Assembly (NCBI GenBank): GCA_001067655.1
Contig: JUNU01000201.1
Span: forward strand, 1-13,100
Source of the DNA: Neisseria lactamica
GTDB taxonomy: Bacteria > Pseudomonadota > Gammaproteobacteria > Burkholderiales > Neisseriaceae
DNA length: 13,100 nucleotides
Direction: 5' to 3'
Part shown: positions 5,702 through 12,704 of the stretch, one piece after another
How positions within the stretch are numbered: the stretch's first letter is position 1
Layout: the number at the start of each line of letters is the position of its first letter
Notes under the pieces: generated by a model
Seen by the model: only the letters and a program-made list of their open reading frames with translations
What the model was told of the DNA's origin: nothing
Databases searched by the model: none
Program-made: the position numbers and the translations under genes

Positions 5702-6652
5702 ATGGACACCTTGGACAAACTCATCGAACTGGCGCAAATCACCGGCAGCGTGGACATACAATGCCTGTTCCGCGACAAATGGTACGCCCCGCACGGACGC
5801 AGACGCGCACACGGCATCGCGCACCTTGTCGTCGCCGGAGAAAGCTACATCAAAATCGAAGGCGAACCCGAAGCACGTCTCTTGCAAACCGGCGACCTTA
5901 TTTTTTTCCCGCGCAGCGCGGAACACATCATCAGCAGCGAAGCGGACTGCAACAACTGCGGCGATACCATTCATATCAGCAACGATGGCGCGTTTACCAT
6001 CGAATCTTCAGGCAGCGGCGGCGAAAAAAGCCTCGATTTGTTCTGCGCCCGCTTCGAATACGACGAACACGCTGACATCATGCACGACCTGCCCGAAACC
6101 GTCCTCATCAAGATGGACCATCCCTCGCTACAATGCCTTATCTCCATGTTGCAATATGAAAGCGCGCACACGCTTTCCGGCTCGCGCGCCATCGTCAACG
6201 CCCTTTCCTCCGTACTCCTCGTCCTCATCGTCCGCGCCCATCTCGAACAAGGCGGAGAAGCGCCTTTGGGCGGCATACTCAACGGCCTGCGCGACAAACG
6301 TCTGCGCCAACTCATCCAAACCGTCGTCAGCCGCCCCGAAGACGAATGGAACATCGAAAAAATGACCGCGCTTGCCAACCTCTCCCGCGCCCAACTGATG
6401 CGCCTGTTCAAACAACAAACCGGCATCAGCCCCCACGCCTTCGTCAACCTCATCCGCCTACGCCAAGCAGCCGTACTGCTGCGGCAAACCGCCGATTCCG
6501 TCCTGTCCGTCGCGCTGAACGTCGGTTTCCAATCCGAAACGCACTTCGGCAAAGCGTTTAAAAAACAATACGGGATTTCGCCGGGGCAGTATCGGAAAAA
6601 CGAAAACGAAACGGCAGATGAAGATACCAGCCGGCCGATTGAAGGCATTTGA
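5702..6652 (+). CDS. mtrA: AraC-family transcriptional regulator, MtrA-like
   Basis: A 316-aa activator of the AraC/XylS family. Residues 1-180 are an AraC-type cupin sensor domain (HLVVAGESYIKIEGE at 41-55, GDLIFFPRSAEH at 64-75); residues 195-298 are the DNA-binding domain with two helix-turn-helix units (MTALANLSRAQLMRLFKQQ at 221-239 and VALNVGFQSETHFGKAFKKQ at 270-289, then YGISPGQYR). From memory, the start MDTLDKLIELAQITGS, the block LFCARFEYDEHADIMHDLPETV (split at 114-135) and the C-terminal domain closely resemble gonococcal MtrA, the activator of the MtrCDE efflux pump under hydrophobic-agent stress. The pump genes are not here. The ATG at 5702 is preferred over TTG 5687 because MtrA begins in the same way, although no clear Shine-Dalgarno precedes it. 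An odd feature is C83-x-x-C86 in the sensor domain. It is divergent from the AhpD-like gene. Confidence 0.82.
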   Translation: MDTLDKLIELAQITGSVDIQCLFRDKWYAPHGRRRAHGIAHLVVAGESYIKIEGEPEARLLQTGDLIFFPRSAEHIISSEADCNNCGDTIHISNDGAFTIESSGSGGEKSLDLFCARFEYDEHADIMHDLPETVLIKMDHPSLQCLISMLQYESAHTLSGSRAIVNALSSVLLVLIVRAHLEQGGEAPLGGILNGLRDKRLRQLIQTVVSRPEDEWNIEKMTALANLSRAQLMRLFKQQTGISPHAFVNLIRLRQAAVLLRQTADSVLSVALNVGFQSETHFGKAFKKQYGISPGQYRKNENETADEDTSRPIEGI

Positions 6653-6659
6653 ACCCGAA

Positions 6660-6671
6660 AGGTCGTCTGAA
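6660..6671 (+). repeat. DNA uptake sequence (lone)
   Basis: Exact AGGTCGTCTGAA, 7 bases after the regulator's stop codon. Its nearest inverted partner is at 6786-6797, too distant for a compact terminator. Confidence 0.85.
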
Positions 6672-6742
6672 AACGGCAAAGTCAAAAGCGTTATAAACTT
6701 TTGATTTATCGTTCAGCCATTGTGATGCCCGAGAAAGCCTGT

Positions 6743-6772
6743 TTGGATACACCGTTTATTTGCCTATATAAT
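6743..6772 (+). promoter_or_regulatory. Predicted promoter of rlmJ
   Basis: A perfect -10 box TATAAT (6767-6772) is preceded by TTGGAT (6743-6748) with an 18-base spacer. Transcription would start near 6779, giving a leader of about 20 bases that is largely the DUS at 6786-6797. Confidence 0.5.
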
Positions 6773-6785
6773 CCATTTTTCCCTT

Positions 6786-6797
6786 TTCAGACGACCT
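6786..6797 (-). repeat. DNA uptake sequence in the ribosome-binding region of rlmJ
   Basis: An exact minus-strand DUS ends three bases before the rlmJ ATG and occupies the place of a Shine-Dalgarno sequence, which is absent. Confidence 0.85.
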
Positions 6798-6800
6798 CTT

Positions 6801-7646
6801 ATGCTCAGCTACCGCCACGCCTTCCATGCCGGCAACCATGCCGATATGATCAAGCATTTCATCCTTTTCCTGACGCTTGATTACTTCAATCAGAAAGACA
6901 AGCCCTATTGGTATATCGATACCCACAGCGGCGCGGGTCTATATGATTTGAGCGGCAGCGAAGCGCAGAAAGTCGGCGAATACAAACAAGGCATCCGGTT
7001 GCTCCAAGAGGCGGAACATCTGCCGTCCGAACTGTCCGCCTTTGTCGACCGCCTAAAATCCATACTCCCCAAAGAACAGCTCTATTGCGGTTCGCCGTGG
7101 CTTGCCCAAGCCTTGACGCGCGACAGCGACAAACTGCGTTTGTTCGAATTGCATCCTGCCGATTTCCAACATTTAAAGAACAATATGGAAGAAGCCCGTT
7201 TGGGCAGACGCGGGCAGATTGTGCAGACAGACGGTTTTCGCGGTTTGATTTCGCTGCTGCCCCCGCCGCTGCGCCGCGCCGTCGTCCTGATAGACCCTCC
7301 GTATGAAGAAAAGCAAGACTATCAGCGCGTTGTCCAAACTTTAAAAGACGCGCTCAAACGCTTTGAGCAAGGTTGTTATATGGTTTGGTATCCTTGTTTG
7401 AGCCGCGAAGAAAGCCGCAAGCTGCCCGAGCAACTGCAAAAGCTGATGCCCGACAGCTACCTGCACGCCGAGCTGCACGTCCACACGCCGCGTCCGGACG
7501 GATTCGGGATGCACGGCAGCGGCATGTTTATCATCAATCCGCCCTACCTGCTGCCGGAGCTGCTGAAAAACAACCTTCCCGCGTTAACCGACATATTGGC
7601 TCAAGACAACGGCGCGCGTTTCGTCTTAAACAGCTGCATAAAATAA
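6801..7646 (+). CDS. rlmJ: 23S rRNA (adenine(2030)-N6)-methyltransferase RlmJ
   Basis: A 281-aa SAM-dependent methyltransferase that adds a methyl group to N6 of A2030 in 23S rRNA. The N-terminus MLSYRHAFHAGNHADMIKH is highly typical of RlmJ (formerly YhiR). The SAM-binding motif I is DTHSGAGLYDL at 40-50, and the catalytic motif IV of N6-adenine methyltransferases is DPPY at 165-168, followed by EEKQDY. The C-terminal HGSGMFIINPPYLLPE segment is also characteristic. The length is normal for the family (about 280). The start at 6801 is fixed by the conserved MLSYRHAFHAGN, although the upstream bases are a DUS rather than a Shine-Dalgarno. It appears to be a single-gene unit with its own promoter. 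Confidence 0.96.
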   Translation: MLSYRHAFHAGNHADMIKHFILFLTLDYFNQKDKPYWYIDTHSGAGLYDLSGSEAQKVGEYKQGIRLLQEAEHLPSELSAFVDRLKSILPKEQLYCGSPWLAQALTRDSDKLRLFELHPADFQHLKNNMEEARLGRRGQIVQTDGFRGLISLLPPPLRRAVVLIDPPYEEKQDYQRVVQTLKDALKRFEQGCYMVWYPCLSREESRKLPEQLQKLMPDSYLHAELHVHTPRPDGFGMHGSGMFIINPPYLLPELLKNNLPALTDILAQDNGARFVLNSCIK

Positions 7647-7660
7647 TCATCCTTCCCCAG

Positions 7661-7688
7661 TTCCGCCGAACCAAGACACCGGCGGGAA
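7661..7688 (+). terminator. Weak hairpin after rlmJ
   Basis: TTCCGCCG (7661-7668) can pair with CGGCGGGAA (7680-7688) with one bulged G, 14 bases after the rlmJ stop. There is no T-run and no DUS, so this is only a possible terminator. Confidence 0.25.
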
Positions 7689-7717
7689 ATCCTGTGGCAG
7701 AGGCATCCGATTTAAAC

Positions 7718-7723
7718 TACAAT
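7718..7723 (+). promoter_or_regulatory. Predicted -10 box of the small lipoprotein gene
   Basis: TACAAT at 7718-7723 would place the transcription start about 20 bases before the ATG at 7753. No convincing -35 box is seen at the right distance. Confidence 0.35.
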
Positions 7724-7752
7724 TCACTACATTGTTTTCACGCTTTCAAATC

Positions 7753-8124
7753 ATGACTATCAGACATCCCGCTTCATTGCTTTTGGCTTCCCTTTGCACG
7801 CTTTTTCTATGCTCCTGCGAACGTTCGGTTCAAGACACGGTGCAAGAAACCTTCGGCGAAGAATTGCGCGGCCACTTCATCAGCAGCGCGACAGCCATCT
7901 GCGTGGAAAAAGCGCCGAAAAGCAGCGCGATACCGTCTGATACCGTACAGCAAATCTGTTCGTGCGCTTCGGAAAAAACCGCAGACCAGATATCCATCGA
8001 CGATATGTCGAAACTCATCGGCGGCGAAGTCGGCAGCGAGCTAAAAACCAAAATCAAACAAAGCGCGGTCGAATGCGCCAAAGAAATGATAGGCGCCGCC
8101 TCCGCTCCTTCAAGCAAAAAATAA
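7753..8124 (+). CDS. Small cysteine-containing lipoprotein of unknown function
   Basis: A 123-aa lipoprotein precursor. The hydrophobic segment 7-20 ends in LFLCSC, so C22 is the likely lipidated residue; the Cys at -2 is unusual for a lipobox, and cleavage by SPase II is probable rather than certain. The mature protein has four more cysteines: C50 (TAICVEK), C69 and C71 (ICSCASEK) and C108 (VECAKE), enough for two disulfides. It also has an amphipathic acidic middle and a Ser/Lys tail. I recognise no named family. The start is ATG 7753; a TTG at 7732 in the same frame would add seven residues before the signal sequence and is unlikely. No Shine-Dalgarno is apparent. A DUS hairpin terminator follows 10 bases after the stop, with fbp 69 bases downstream. 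Confidence 0.8.
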   Translation: MTIRHPASLLLASLCTLFLCSCERSVQDTVQETFGEELRGHFISSATAICVEKAPKSSAIPSDTVQQICSCASEKTADQISIDDMSKLIGGEVGSELKTKIKQSAVECAKEMIGAASAPSSKK

Positions 8125-8134
8125 ATACCGACCT

Positions 8135-8157
8135 CGTCTGAAAACCATTTTCAGACG
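8135..8157 (+). terminator. DUS hairpin terminator before fbp
   Basis: CGTCTGAAAA (8135-8144) pairs with 8148-8157, followed by a T-rich run to 8171. The right arm is part of an exact minus-strand DUS (8150-8161); the left copy reads CCTCGTCTGAA and is degraded at its outer end, shortening the stem to 10 bp. Only about 22 bases separate the T-run from the fbp start, so fbp either has a promoter overlapping this hairpin or depends on read-through. Confidence 0.8.
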
Positions 8158-8193
8158 ACCTTTTCTTTTTTATAGCCAGAAACCGAGTCCGAT

Positions 8194-9168
8194 ATGAAAA
8201 CATTAGCGCAATTCCTACCGCAGCATTTACAGCAAAACAACATTCCTGCCGAATTGGGCAGCGTCCTTGAGTCCATCGTCGCCGCCTGCTCCGACATCAG
8301 CGGCAAAGTCCGCTTGGGCGCGCTCGCCGGCGTGTTGGGCATGGCAGGTACGGGCAATGTTCAGGGCGAAGACCAGAAAAAGCTGGACGTGATTGCCAAC
8401 GATATCCTGATTGACGTCTTGAAAAATAACGCCCATGTTGCCGGTTTGGCAAGCGAGGAAGAAGATACTTTTGTGGCAGCCAACGAAAACGGCGGCTATC
8501 TCGTCTTGTTCGACCCTCTGGACGGCTCGTCCAATATCGACGTCAATATTTCCGTCGGCACGATTTTTTCCGTACTCGCCAAGCCCCAAGGTCGTCTGAA
8601 TACCGAATCCTTCCTGCAAAAAGGTCGTGACCAAGTGGCGGCTGGTTATGTTTTGTACGGTCCGCAAACCCAATTGGTGTTCACTTTGAAACACGGCGTT
8701 TTCGTGTTCACGCTCAATGAAAACAACGACTTTGTCCTGACCAAAGAAAATCCGCAAGTGCCGGCATCGACCAAAGAATTTGCCATTAATATGTCCAACG
8801 CCCGCCACTGGCAAGCCCCTATGCAGCAATATATTAACGAACTGCTGGCAGGCGATACGGGCGTTCGCGGTAAAAATTACAATATGCGCTGGGTGGCGAG
8901 CATGGTCGCTGAAATCCACCGCATCCTGATGCGCGGCGGCGTATTCATGTATCCTCAAGACAAACGCGATCCGTCCAAACCCGGCAAGCTGCGCCTGATG
9001 TACGAAGCCAACCCGATGAGCCTGATTTTGGAACAGGCAGGCGCGGCGGCAAGCAATGCTTTGGAAAACATGCTCGACATCGTCCCCACGGGTCTGCACC
9101 AACGCGTAGCCGTCGTTATGGGCAGCCGCGAGGAAGTCAAATATGTCGGCAAGCTGCATCAAAAATAA
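8194..9168 (+). CDS. fbp: Fructose-1,6-bisphosphatase class I
   Basis: A 324-aa cytosolic enzyme that hydrolyses fructose 1,6-bisphosphate to fructose 6-phosphate, the committed step of gluconeogenesis. The class I metal and substrate site is visible: E59-D60 (GEDQKKLDVIAND), the acidic SEEED at 88-91, and the signature DPLDGSSNID at 107-116 with D107, D110, G111, S112 and S113. Next come QVAAGYVLYGPQT (147-159), GVFMYPQDKR (249-258) and YEANPMS (270-276) with the metal ligand E271. The length is normal for the bacterial enzyme. The start at MKTLAQFLPQHL fits the family N-terminus although the Shine-Dalgarno is weak. The gene contains an in-frame DUS. It converges with argB across a hairpin at 9199-9267. 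Confidence 0.96.
   Translation: MKTLAQFLPQHLQQNNIPAELGSVLESIVAACSDISGKVRLGALAGVLGMAGTGNVQGEDQKKLDVIANDILIDVLKNNAHVAGLASEEEDTFVAANENGGYLVLFDPLDGSSNIDVNISVGTIFSVLAKPQGRLNTESFLQKGRDQVAAGYVLYGPQTQLVFTLKHGVFVFTLNENNDFVLTKENPQVPASTKEFAINMSNARHWQAPMQQYINELLAGDTGVRGKNYNMRWVASMVAEIHRILMRGGVFMYPQDKRDPSKPGKLRLMYEANPMSLILEQAGAAASNALENMLDIVPTGLHQRVAVVMGSREEVKYVGKLHQK
8589..8600 (+). repeat. DNA uptake sequence inside fbp
   Basis: Exact AGGTCGTCTGAA encoding part of PQGRLNTE (residues 131-138), in the same reading phase as the DUS in the reductase gene (both give GRL). Confidence 0.85.
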
Positions 9169-9198
9169 GATGTTGAGTTTGTAGGCTATCCTGCCATA

Positions 9199-9267
9199 AA
9201 AAGGTCGTGTGAAAATCCGTTTCAGCATTCGTAATGAACGTTGAAACAGGTTTTCAGACGACCTTTT
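9199..9267. terminator. Long DUS hairpin between convergent fbp and argB
   Basis: Outer arms 9199-9215 and 9251-9267 match over 17 bp with one mismatch (G at 9209 where the DUS has C). The right arm holds an exact DUS (9253-9264). The 35-base interior contains its own GTTTCA/TGAAAC inverted repeat (9219-9224 and 9242-9247). It lies between two converging genes and has T/A runs on both sides, so it can serve as a two-way terminator. Confidence 0.75.
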
Positions 9268-9326
9268 GTGTATTTGAGCATTGGCAAGGCTCACTGCTTG
9301 GCAAACCTTGAATCAGTTGCCGACCG

Positions 9327-10217
9327 TTATGAACTTTCACCCAAAATCATCGAGCCTATGCCCGCATCGGTGAAGATTTCCAGCAAAAGCGCGTTGGGCA
9401 GGCGGCCGTCGATGATGTGTGTGGCTTTGACGCCGTTGCTTGCCGCTTCGACGGCGGAGCTGATTTTGGGCAACATACCGCCGTAGAGCGTACCGTCTGC
9501 GATTAATTCGCCGATACGGCTTGGGGTCAGGTTGGTCAGCAGGTTGCCTTCTTTGTCCATCACGCCGGCGATATTGGTCATCATCAGCAGTTTTTCCGCG
9601 TTTAGCTCTTCCGCCAGTTTGCCTGCGACCAAATCCGCGTTGATATTGAAGGCTTCGCCTTTTGCGCCGACGCCGATGGGCGCAACGACGGGGATGCAGC
9701 CGCGTTCGATCAAGCCTTCAATCAGGCGCACGTCTATGCTTTCGACCGTGCCGACTTGTCCGATGTCCACGCCTGCCCGTTCGGGCGTATCGACCAGCAG
9801 TTTTTTCGCTTTGATGAAGTGGTTGTCACGCCCGGTCACGCCGACCGCGCGTCCGCCCTGCAAATTAATCAGTGAGACGATTTCTTTATTCACATGACCG
9901 CCCAACACCATTTCGACGATGTCCATCGTTTCGCCGTCGGTCACGCGCATGCCTTGCACGAATTCGCCTTTTTTACCGATTTTTTCCAACATTTCATTAA
10001 TTTGCGGGCCGCCGCCGTGAACGATGACGGGATGGATGCCCACCAGTTTGAGCAAAACGACATCGCGGGCAAAACCTTCTTTCAAAGCAGGCTCGGTCAT
10101 GGCGTTGCCGCCGTATTTGATGACGATGACGGAGCCGGAAAAACGGCGGATATACGGCAGGGCTTCGGCTAAAATGCGCGCTTTATCGGCTGCGGAAATG
10201 GGGTGGGATTCGCTCAT
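9327..10217 (-). CDS. argB: Acetylglutamate kinase
   Basis: A 296-aa amino-acid kinase that phosphorylates N-acetyl-L-glutamate with ATP, the second step of arginine biosynthesis. Visible motifs are VIKYGGNAM at 32-40 with the ATP-contact K34, VIVHGGGPQIN at 64-74, GMRVTDGETM at 89-98 with substrate-binding R91, NINADLVAGKLA at 191-202, and the C-terminal GTLYGGMLPK at 242-251 and DGRLPNALLLEIFTD at 270-284. The length is usual for the bacterial enzyme. The long N-terminal helix before the first strand (residues 8-25) resembles forms regulated by arginine, but feedback inhibition cannot be judged here. The Shine-Dalgarno is weak. The promoter appears to lie at the edge of a decayed Correia-like element upstream. 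Other arg genes are not in the window. Confidence 0.97.
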   Translation of the reverse strand: MSESHPISAADKARILAEALPYIRRFSGSVIVIKYGGNAMTEPALKEGFARDVVLLKLVGIHPVIVHGGGPQINEMLEKIGKKGEFVQGMRVTDGETMDIVEMVLGGHVNKEIVSLINLQGGRAVGVTGRDNHFIKAKKLLVDTPERAGVDIGQVGTVESIDVRLIEGLIERGCIPVVAPIGVGAKGEAFNINADLVAGKLAEELNAEKLLMMTNIAGVMDKEGNLLTNLTPSRIGELIADGTLYGGMLPKISSAVEAASNGVKATHIIDGRLPNALLLEIFTDAGIGSMILGESS

Positions 10218-10246
10218 AATCGTGTCTCATTATTAACAATTTAATC

Positions 10247-10276
10247 ATTATAGCGGATTACCTTTGAATCAGTAAA
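10247..10276 (-). promoter_or_regulatory. Predicted argB promoter at the edge of a repeat element
   Basis: On the minus strand TATAAT (10247-10252) is preceded by TTTACT (10271-10276) with an 18-base spacer. Transcription would start near 10240, about 23 bases before the ATG. The -10 box is formed partly by the terminal TATAG of the Correia-like repeat, and the -35 box lies inside the repeat. Confidence 0.5.
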
Positions 10277-10341
10277 AATCAGCTTCGCAACTGTTTGCTG
10301 CCTCGCCGTCTTGTCCCGATTTAAAGTGAATCTGCCCTATC
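10249..10341. repeat. Decayed Correia-like (CREE) element
   Basis: The left end TATAGCGGATTACCTTTGAATCAGTA (shown split: TATAGCGGATTA at 10249-10260, CCTTTGAATCAGTA after it) matches the start of the element at 13049 at about 22 of 26 bases. The right part, around CTTGTCCCGATTTAAA and ending CCCTAT at 10340, matches the usual right end of these neisserial miniature elements as I remember them. The length of about 93 bases is close to the short CREE form, and the terminal inverted repeats are now imperfect. Confidence 0.6.
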
Positions 10342-10351
10342 TTAACGTCAA

Positions 10352-10363
10352 AGGTCGTCTGAA
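10352..10363 (+). repeat. DNA uptake sequence (lone)
   Basis: Exact AGGTCGTCTGAA, unpaired, between the Correia-like remnant and the promoter of the M14 peptidase gene. Confidence 0.85.
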
Positions 10364-10387
10364 ACAACATTCCCCGCCCCTTATCGG

Positions 10388-10417
10388 TTGAGGACGCGCC
10401 CGTCGGAATGGTAGAAT
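10388..10417 (+). promoter_or_regulatory. Predicted promoter of the M14 peptidase gene
   Basis: TTGAGG (10388-10393) and TAGAAT (10412-10417) are separated by 18 bases. Transcription would start near 10424, leaving an unusually long leader of about 100 bases. The leader contains a possible long-range stem between TCGGGCATATCGG (10426-10438) and CCGATATACCGA (10504-10515). Confidence 0.5.
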
Positions 10418-10525
10418 CAACGGATTCGGGCATATCGGTTTACCGTCGCCGACGGACGCGGTATCGCCCACACATTTTTTCAAACAACGGTTATCCGGTT
10501 CGCCCGATATACCGAGGACTTTCCC

Positions 10526-11656
10526 ATGATTAAAATCAGCACTCAATTTGACGCCGGCTCCGTCGTCGTCAAAGACCTGACCGACCCTGCCAATATCCGC
10601 CTCGCCCTGCGTCCGGACAACGCTTCCGATTTTGCCCAATGGTTTTACTTCCGCCTGCAAGGTGCGGCGTATCAGAATTGCGTGATGCACTTTGAAAATG
10701 CGGCAGATTCGGCTTATCCGCAAGGCTGGGAAGATTATCAGGCGTGCGCCTCTTACGACCGCCAAAATTGGTTCCGCGTCCCGACCGAATACGAAAACGG
10801 CGTGCTGACCATCAACCATACGCCGCTCTCCAACAGCGTTTACTACGCCTATTTCGAACCCTATTCCCACGAGCAGCATTTAAACCTCTTGGGCGACGCG
10901 CAAGGCAGCGGGCTTTGCCGTATCGACGACTTGGGCAGCACCGTGCAAGGTCGCGACATCAATCTGCTGACCATTGGCAACCAAGTCGAAAGCGACATGA
11001 AAATCTGGATTATCGCGCGCCAGCATCCAGGCGAAACGATGGCGGAATGGTTTATCGAAGGGCTGCTCGGCCGCCTGCTCGATCCGCAAGACCCGACCGC
11101 GCGCACCCTGCTCGACCGTGCCACTTTCTACATCGTGCCAAACATGAATCCCGACGGCTCGGTATTGGGCAACCTGCGCACCAATGCCGCAGGCGCAAAC
11201 CTCAACCGCGAATGGGAAAATCCGACTTTGGAAAAAAGCCCCGAAGTCTTCCTCGTGCGCGAAAAAATGTTGGAAACCGGCGTGGATTTGTTCCTAGACA
11301 TTCATGGCGACGAAGCATTGCCGTTTGTCTTTGTTGCCGGTACGGAAGGCGTACCGAACTACAATCCGCGCATCGCCGCACTGGAAACGCAGTTCAAAAC
11401 CGCCCTGCTCTCCGCCAGCCCCGACTTCCAAGACGAATACGGCTATGAAAAAGACGCGCCCGGTCAGGCGAACATGACGCTGGCGACCAACTGGGTGGGC
11501 AACCGTTTCGACTGCCTCGCCTATACGCTCGAAATGCCGTTTAAAGACAACGCCAACCTGCCCGACGACGATTTCGGCTGGAACGGTCAACGCTCCCTGC
11601 GTTTGGGCGAAGCCATGTTGTCAGCCGTCTTGAACGTTGTCGATGATTTACGATAA
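10526..11656 (+). CDS. M14-family zinc carboxypeptidase (cytosolic carboxypeptidase-like)
   Basis: A 376-aa protein without a signal peptide. Residues 1-125 form the beta-rich N-terminal domain seen in cytosolic-carboxypeptidase-type M14 enzymes (FYFRLQGA, YYAYFEPYS); residues 130-376 are the peptidase domain. Zinc ligands are H167 and E170 in RQHPGETM, and H260 in LDIHGDE. Substrate-binding residues lie in NLNREW (225-230), and the catalytic glutamate is probably E336 in YTLEMPF. The family removes C-terminal residues from peptides or acidic tails; the bacterial substrate is unknown. GAGG (10513-10516) stands about 9 bases before the ATG. It is a single-gene unit between the argB upstream region and lgt, ended by a strong DUS terminator. 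Confidence 0.9.
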   Translation: MIKISTQFDAGSVVVKDLTDPANIRLALRPDNASDFAQWFYFRLQGAAYQNCVMHFENAADSAYPQGWEDYQACASYDRQNWFRVPTEYENGVLTINHTPLSNSVYYAYFEPYSHEQHLNLLGDAQGSGLCRIDDLGSTVQGRDINLLTIGNQVESDMKIWIIARQHPGETMAEWFIEGLLGRLLDPQDPTARTLLDRATFYIVPNMNPDGSVLGNLRTNAAGANLNREWENPTLEKSPEVFLVREKMLETGVDLFLDIHGDEALPFVFVAGTEGVPNYNPRIAALETQFKTALLSASPDFQDEYGYEKDAPGQANMTLATNWVGNRFDCLAYTLEMPFKDNANLPDDDFGWNGQRSLRLGEAMLSAVLNVVDDLR

Positions 11657-11676
11657 TTATTTCTCCCCATCACATA

Positions 11677-11720
11677 AAAGGTCGTCTGAAAATCCCAATC
11701 GGCATTTTCAGACGACCTTT
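11677..11720 (+). terminator. DUS inverted-repeat terminator
   Basis: Perfect 17-bp arms 11677-11693 and 11704-11720 around a 10-nt loop, with exact DUS in both arms (11679-11690 and 11707-11718). It begins 21 bases after the M14 peptidase stop. Confidence 0.88.
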
Positions 11721-11767
11721 GTCGGGCTAAAACACATAAACCGCCCTTCCAATAAGGAACACACATC

Positions 11768-12622
11768 ATGATGATACATCCGCAGTTTAATACTGTTGCA
11801 ATCAAGATCGACCCTATCGCCATCCGCTGGTATGCCCTCAGTTACGTCGTTGGCTTTATGCTTTTCTTATGGCTGGGTCGCCGCCGTATCAAACAAGGCA
11901 ACACCACCTTTACCAAAGAAATGCTCGACGACTTCCTGACTTGGGGCGTGTTGGGCGTCATTCTCGGCGGACGACTCGGCTATATCCTGTTTTACAAATT
12001 CTCATACTACCTCGACCATCCGCTCGAAATGCTCAAAGTTTGGGAAGGCGGTATGTCGTTCCACGGCGGCTTCTTGGGCGTCGTCATCGCCATGTGGCTG
12101 TTCAGCCGCAAACACAAAATCAGTACCTTGAAAACCATGGATTTTGTCGCGCCGCTCGTTCCGTTGGGTTTGGCTTCCGGCCGTATCGGCAACTTCATCA
12201 ACGGCGAACTCTGGGGCCGCATTACCGACATCAACGCCTTTTGGGCAATGGGCTTCCCGCAAGCACGCGCAGAAGACCTCAACGCCGCCGTGCGCAACCC
12301 GCTTTGGGCAGAATGGATGCAGCAATACCATGTGCTGCCGCGCCACCCTTCGCAACTCTACCAATTCGCGCTTGAAGGCATCTGCCTCTTCATCGTCGTA
12401 TGGATTTTCTCCAAAAAACCGCGCCCGACCGGACAAGTCGCCTCCCTTTTCCTCGGCGGCTACGGCTTCTTCCGCTTTATCGCCGAATACGCCCGCCAGC
12501 CCGACGACTATCTCGGCCTGCTCACCTTAGGCTTGTCGATGGGGCAATGGTTGAGCGTTCCGATGATTGTTTTGGGCGCCATCGGCTTCGTCTGGTTCGG
12601 TAAGAAAAACCGCCTGAACTGA
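11768..12622 (+). CDS. lgt: Prolipoprotein diacylglyceryl transferase
   Basis: A 284-aa inner-membrane enzyme that transfers diacylglycerol from phosphatidylglycerol to the lipobox cysteine of prolipoproteins, the first step of lipoprotein maturation. About seven hydrophobic segments are visible (for example 21-37, 57-77, 101-113, 125-140, 201-214, 224-238 and 260-278). Key motifs are SFHGG with H99 (98-101), the Lgt signature GRIGNFINGELWGR at 138-151 with R139, N142 and E147, RHPSQLYQ at 192-199, and RFIAEYARQPD at 236-246 with R236 and E240. Two ATG codons stand in tandem at 11768 and 11771; AAGGA at 11754-11758 fits either. Substrates in this same window would include the DUF302 and 7753-8124 lipoproteins. 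Confidence 0.97.
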   Translation: MMIHPQFNTVAIKIDPIAIRWYALSYVVGFMLFLWLGRRRIKQGNTTFTKEMLDDFLTWGVLGVILGGRLGYILFYKFSYYLDHPLEMLKVWEGGMSFHGGFLGVVIAMWLFSRKHKISTLKTMDFVAPLVPLGLASGRIGNFINGELWGRITDINAFWAMGFPQARAEDLNAAVRNPLWAEWMQQYHVLPRHPSQLYQFALEGICLFIVVWIFSKKPRPTGQVASLFLGGYGFFRFIAEYARQPDDYLGLLTLGLSMGQWLSVPMIVLGAIGFVWFGKKNRLN

Positions 12623-12629
12623 TGCCCAA

Positions 12630-12641
12630 AGGTCGTCTGAA
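12630..12641 (+). repeat. DNA uptake sequence (lone)
   Basis: Exact AGGTCGTCTGAA 7 bases after the lgt stop, without an inverted partner. Confidence 0.85.
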
Positions 12642-12648
12642 AACCCAA

Positions 12649-12674
12649 ACGGGACGCTGTAATAAGCATCCCGT
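12649..12674 (+). terminator. Hairpin after lgt, not DUS-based
   Basis: ACGGGACGC (12649-12657) pairs with GCATCCCGT (12666-12674) over nine positions with one C-A mismatch and an 8-nt loop. There is no T-run, so intrinsic termination is uncertain, but no other terminator for lgt is seen. Confidence 0.4.
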
Positions 12675-12704
12675 CATCACGTCAGCTATTCCAAACCGGC
12701 GCAA

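Noticed and set aside
5971..6648. 225-codon minus-strand frame opposite the AraC-family regulator
   Set aside because: It is a shadow of the regulator gene; its Arg/Ser-rich composition and lack of any motif argue against it.
8227..9294. 355-codon open frame on the minus strand opposite fbp
   Set aside because: It lies antisense to a clear fructose-bisphosphatase, has no family motifs and reflects codon bias of the real gene.
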